Assembly: GCA_025457805.1 (NCBI GenBank)
Contig: JALOTR010000157.1
Location: 1-6,741, forward strand
DNA from: Akkermansiaceae bacterium
GTDB taxonomy: Bacteria; Verrucomicrobiota; Verrucomicrobiia; Verrucomicrobiales; Akkermansiaceae
Direction: 5' to 3'
DNA: 6,741 nucleotides
The position numbers and the translations under genes are program-made. Below are positions 5,338 through 6,741 of the stretch, one piece after another; position 1 is the first letter of the stretch; every line of letters starts with the position of its first letter. Below the pieces are notes generated by a model, which saw only the letters and a list, made by a program, of their open reading frames with translations, did no database searches and was not told where the DNA came from.

Positions 5338-6741
5338 TTGTAATAAGTGAATTTCTTCGGATCGAATGCCTCACGCACAGCCTCCCCCACGAAGGTGATG
5401 ATGACCAGCAGGCCGACGAGCACCACGAAAGTGGAAGTCACCAGCCAAGGGGCGGAAAGATTGGAAAGCCCGTCGTTGAGCAAGCGCCCCCACGTCGCAT
5501 ACTCTGGCGGAAGACCGAAGCCGAGGTAATCGAGGGACGTGAGCGAGAAAACGAGATTGGACATGGTGAATGGCACCAGCGTGACGATGATTGCAATCGT
5601 ATTGGGCAGCAGGTGGCGGAACAGGATGCGTGGAGTGCTGGCACCGAGGACCTTTGCAGCGGCGATGTAATCGCGCTCTTTGTCCCGATAGGCGGCCGTG
5701 CGCATCAGGTAGGTCATGCCCATCCAACCGAAAACGATCAGGATCGTGAGGATCACCGGCAGGCCCTTGAACTGATCCGGCACCATGCTTGAGAAAATGA
5801 TCACCACAAACAGGAAAGGCATGTTGGAAAAAATCTCGATGAGCCGCTGGACCGCCAGATCGAACCATCCACCGAAGTAACCCATCATCATGCCCACGCT
5901 GATGCCGATGAAATAGACGATGGGAAGATAGATCAAAGCCGCTTTGAAATTCACCTGCAGGCCGCCATACAAATAGGCCAGCACATCATATCCTTGCGAG
6001 GTGGTTCCCAGCCAGTTTCCTTCTTCCGGGACGGGAGGCGAGGGATGATATTTGAGAGCCCTGATATCACTGCCTTCCTGATTCAGATAGGCTTCCTTGT
6101 CGCCCTCGCCGTTGTAGCGATCGCTCACCAGTTTGCCATCCTTGTATTCGCCGCTGTAAACGGGAGTGCCTTCCTCATTCCAACCATCCACCGGGCCGGA
6201 CAGCACGCCTTTGCGCACGGTGTAGCGGATGTGGATTTTCACCTGATCCCCCGGAAAGTAGCGGGCGGCGAGGCCATAGTAAGGTTTTCGGTTTCCCGAC
6301 TCATGATAAACTCCCTCACGCAGGACCAGCATGCGCGAACGCGGTGGCAGCGTATCGCCTGTGGGATCATAGGGAACCAGCGGCATGATGACGCGGCCCT
6401 TATTGGAGCTTTTGAAAAGCTTTTTCAAGTTGCGGTAATCGACCGGTGCCTCCGGGGACTCACCCGTGATGCCGAAATCCTTGTTTTTCAAATCACCTGG
6501 CTGGAAGGCGGGAAACATCCACTTGCCTTCGTGATGCACGGCAAGAGCGCGTTTGCCCACCACCACCTGATCAAGCGCGGCGAGACCACCGAGCGCAAGG
6601 AGGATGAGCAGGGAATAATAGCCGCGCTTGATGGCGATGAAGCGTTTCACCCGGCGCACGGTGATGGGATTCGGTGGGCCACCGGTGAATGATTTCACCA
6701 GCATCGAGAATCCGCTGAGCACCAGCAGGATCACCGAGAGC
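5334..6741 (-). CDS. yejE: YejE-like ABC importer permease (5' end uncertain or beyond window)
   Basis: Inner-membrane permease of the OppC/YejE class. Numbering is from the GTG at 6734. Residues from about 22 (NPITVRRVKRF...KRGYYSL) match the YejE N-terminus, followed by TM1 (about 39-58) and HHEGKWMFPAF (67-77), the counterpart of the YejE segment YDGSWYFP. A periplasmic loop of about 180 residues leads to NWLGTTSQGYDVLA (240-253), the LGT-D motif before TM2. Further membrane segments are at about 264-286, 303-318, 325-343, 379-399 and 433-450. The ATPase-docking EAA loop is YIAAAKVLGAS...LLPN (356-378). The end EAVREAFDPKK matches YejE closely. It is about 120 residues longer than E. coli YejE (341), mainly from an insert around 126-229. 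The frame is open to the window edge; possible starts are upstream, GTG 6734 (in a GTGA context) or ATG 6704. It overlaps the binding-protein start by 4 bases. Confidence 0.92.
   Translation of the reverse strand, partial: LSVILLVLSGFSMLVKSFTGGPPNPITVRRVKRFIAIKRGYYSLLILLALGGLAALDQVVVGKRALAVHHEGKWMFPAFQPGDLKNKDFGITGESPEAPVDYRNLKKLFKSSNKGRVIMPLVPYDPTGDTLPPRSRMLVLREGVYHESGNRKPYYGLAARYFPGDQVKIHIRYTVRKGVLSGPVDGWNEEGTPVYSGEYKDGKLVSDRYNGEGDKEAYLNQEGSDIRALKYHPSPPVPEEGNWLGTTSQGYDVLAYLYGGLQVNFKAALIYLPIVYFIGISVGMMMGYFGGWFDLAVQRLIEIFSNMPFLFVVIIFSSMVPDQFKGLPVILTILIVFGWMGMTYLMRTAAYRDKERDYIAAAKVLGASTPRILFRHLLPNTIAIIVTLVPFTMSNLVFSLTSLDYLGFGLPPEYATWGRLLNDGLSNLSAPWLVTSTFVVLVGLLVIITFVGEAVREAFDPKKFTYYK
6057..6212 (-). 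repeat. MORN_2-like (YwqK-type) repeat encoded in the periplasmic loop of the permease
   Basis: Residues 175-203 of the permease (numbered from GTG 6734) read as a good fit to the MORN_2 pattern G-x-x-x-G-x-x-x-x-W/Y-x-x-x-G-x-x-x-x-x-G-x-Y-x-D-G-K: KGVLSGPVDGW, then NEEGTPVYSGEYKDGK. A weaker second unit follows (AYLNQEGSDIRAL, 215-227). MORN_2 repeats form short beta-hairpins and are found in many secreted or envelope proteins. Their presence in an ABC permease loop is unexpected; a single clear unit could also be convergent. Confidence 0.5.

Noticed and set aside
5994..6692. 232-codon open frame on the plus strand
   Set aside because: It is antisense to the permease loop and N-terminus and has no recognisable features.
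1..6741. CRISPR array, tRNA/rRNA gene or IS element
   Set aside because: No regularly spaced repeats, no tRNA-like cloverleaf segments, no terminal inverted repeats or transposase motifs were seen; nearly all bases are used by six minus-strand genes.

Overview
This window holds six genes, all on the minus strand and tightly packed, so in transcription order it reads from position 6741 down to 1. It looks like one transcription unit cut at both ends. The first four genes encode most of a Yej/Opp-type oligopeptide ABC importer: a YejE-like inner-membrane permease (5' end at or beyond the window edge), a large YejA-like solute-binding lipoprotein, and two separate ATPases of the OppD and OppF type. 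A YejB/OppB-type permease would be expected just outside the right edge. The three junctions inside this block are all 4-base ATGA stop/start overlaps, which suggests translational coupling and equal synthesis of the subunits.

After a 49-base gap with no visible terminator comes a complete XerC/XerD-type tyrosine recombinase with all catalytic residues present. Four bases further on is the start of a lipoprotein whose N-terminal region carries a GNSY motif like that of SGNH/GDSL-type hydrolases; it runs off the left edge. No RNA gene, IS element, CRISPR array, long DNA repeat or clear promoter/terminator was found. The only intergenic DNA is the 49-base gap and the 4-base spacer.

The organism is a Gram-negative type bacterium of moderately high GC content: two exported proteins have lipoprotein signals, and the importer is of the Yej class. 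Weak Shine-Dalgarno sequences at the starts and the character of the proteins are compatible with the Verrucomicrobiota/Planctomycetota group, but this is only an impression and cannot be proved from the window.

The genes most likely work together as follows: the tethered binding protein captures peptides in the periplasm, the YejE/YejB pair forms the channel, and OppD/OppF hydrolyse ATP at the cytoplasmic face. The unusual points are inside the importer: a periplasmic loop of the permease enlarged by a MORN_2-like repeat, a helical (probable coiled-coil) spacer between the lipid anchor and the binding domain, and altered C-terminal cysteine motifs in both ATPases (two CxxC pairs in OppD, the four expected positions all replaced in OppF).
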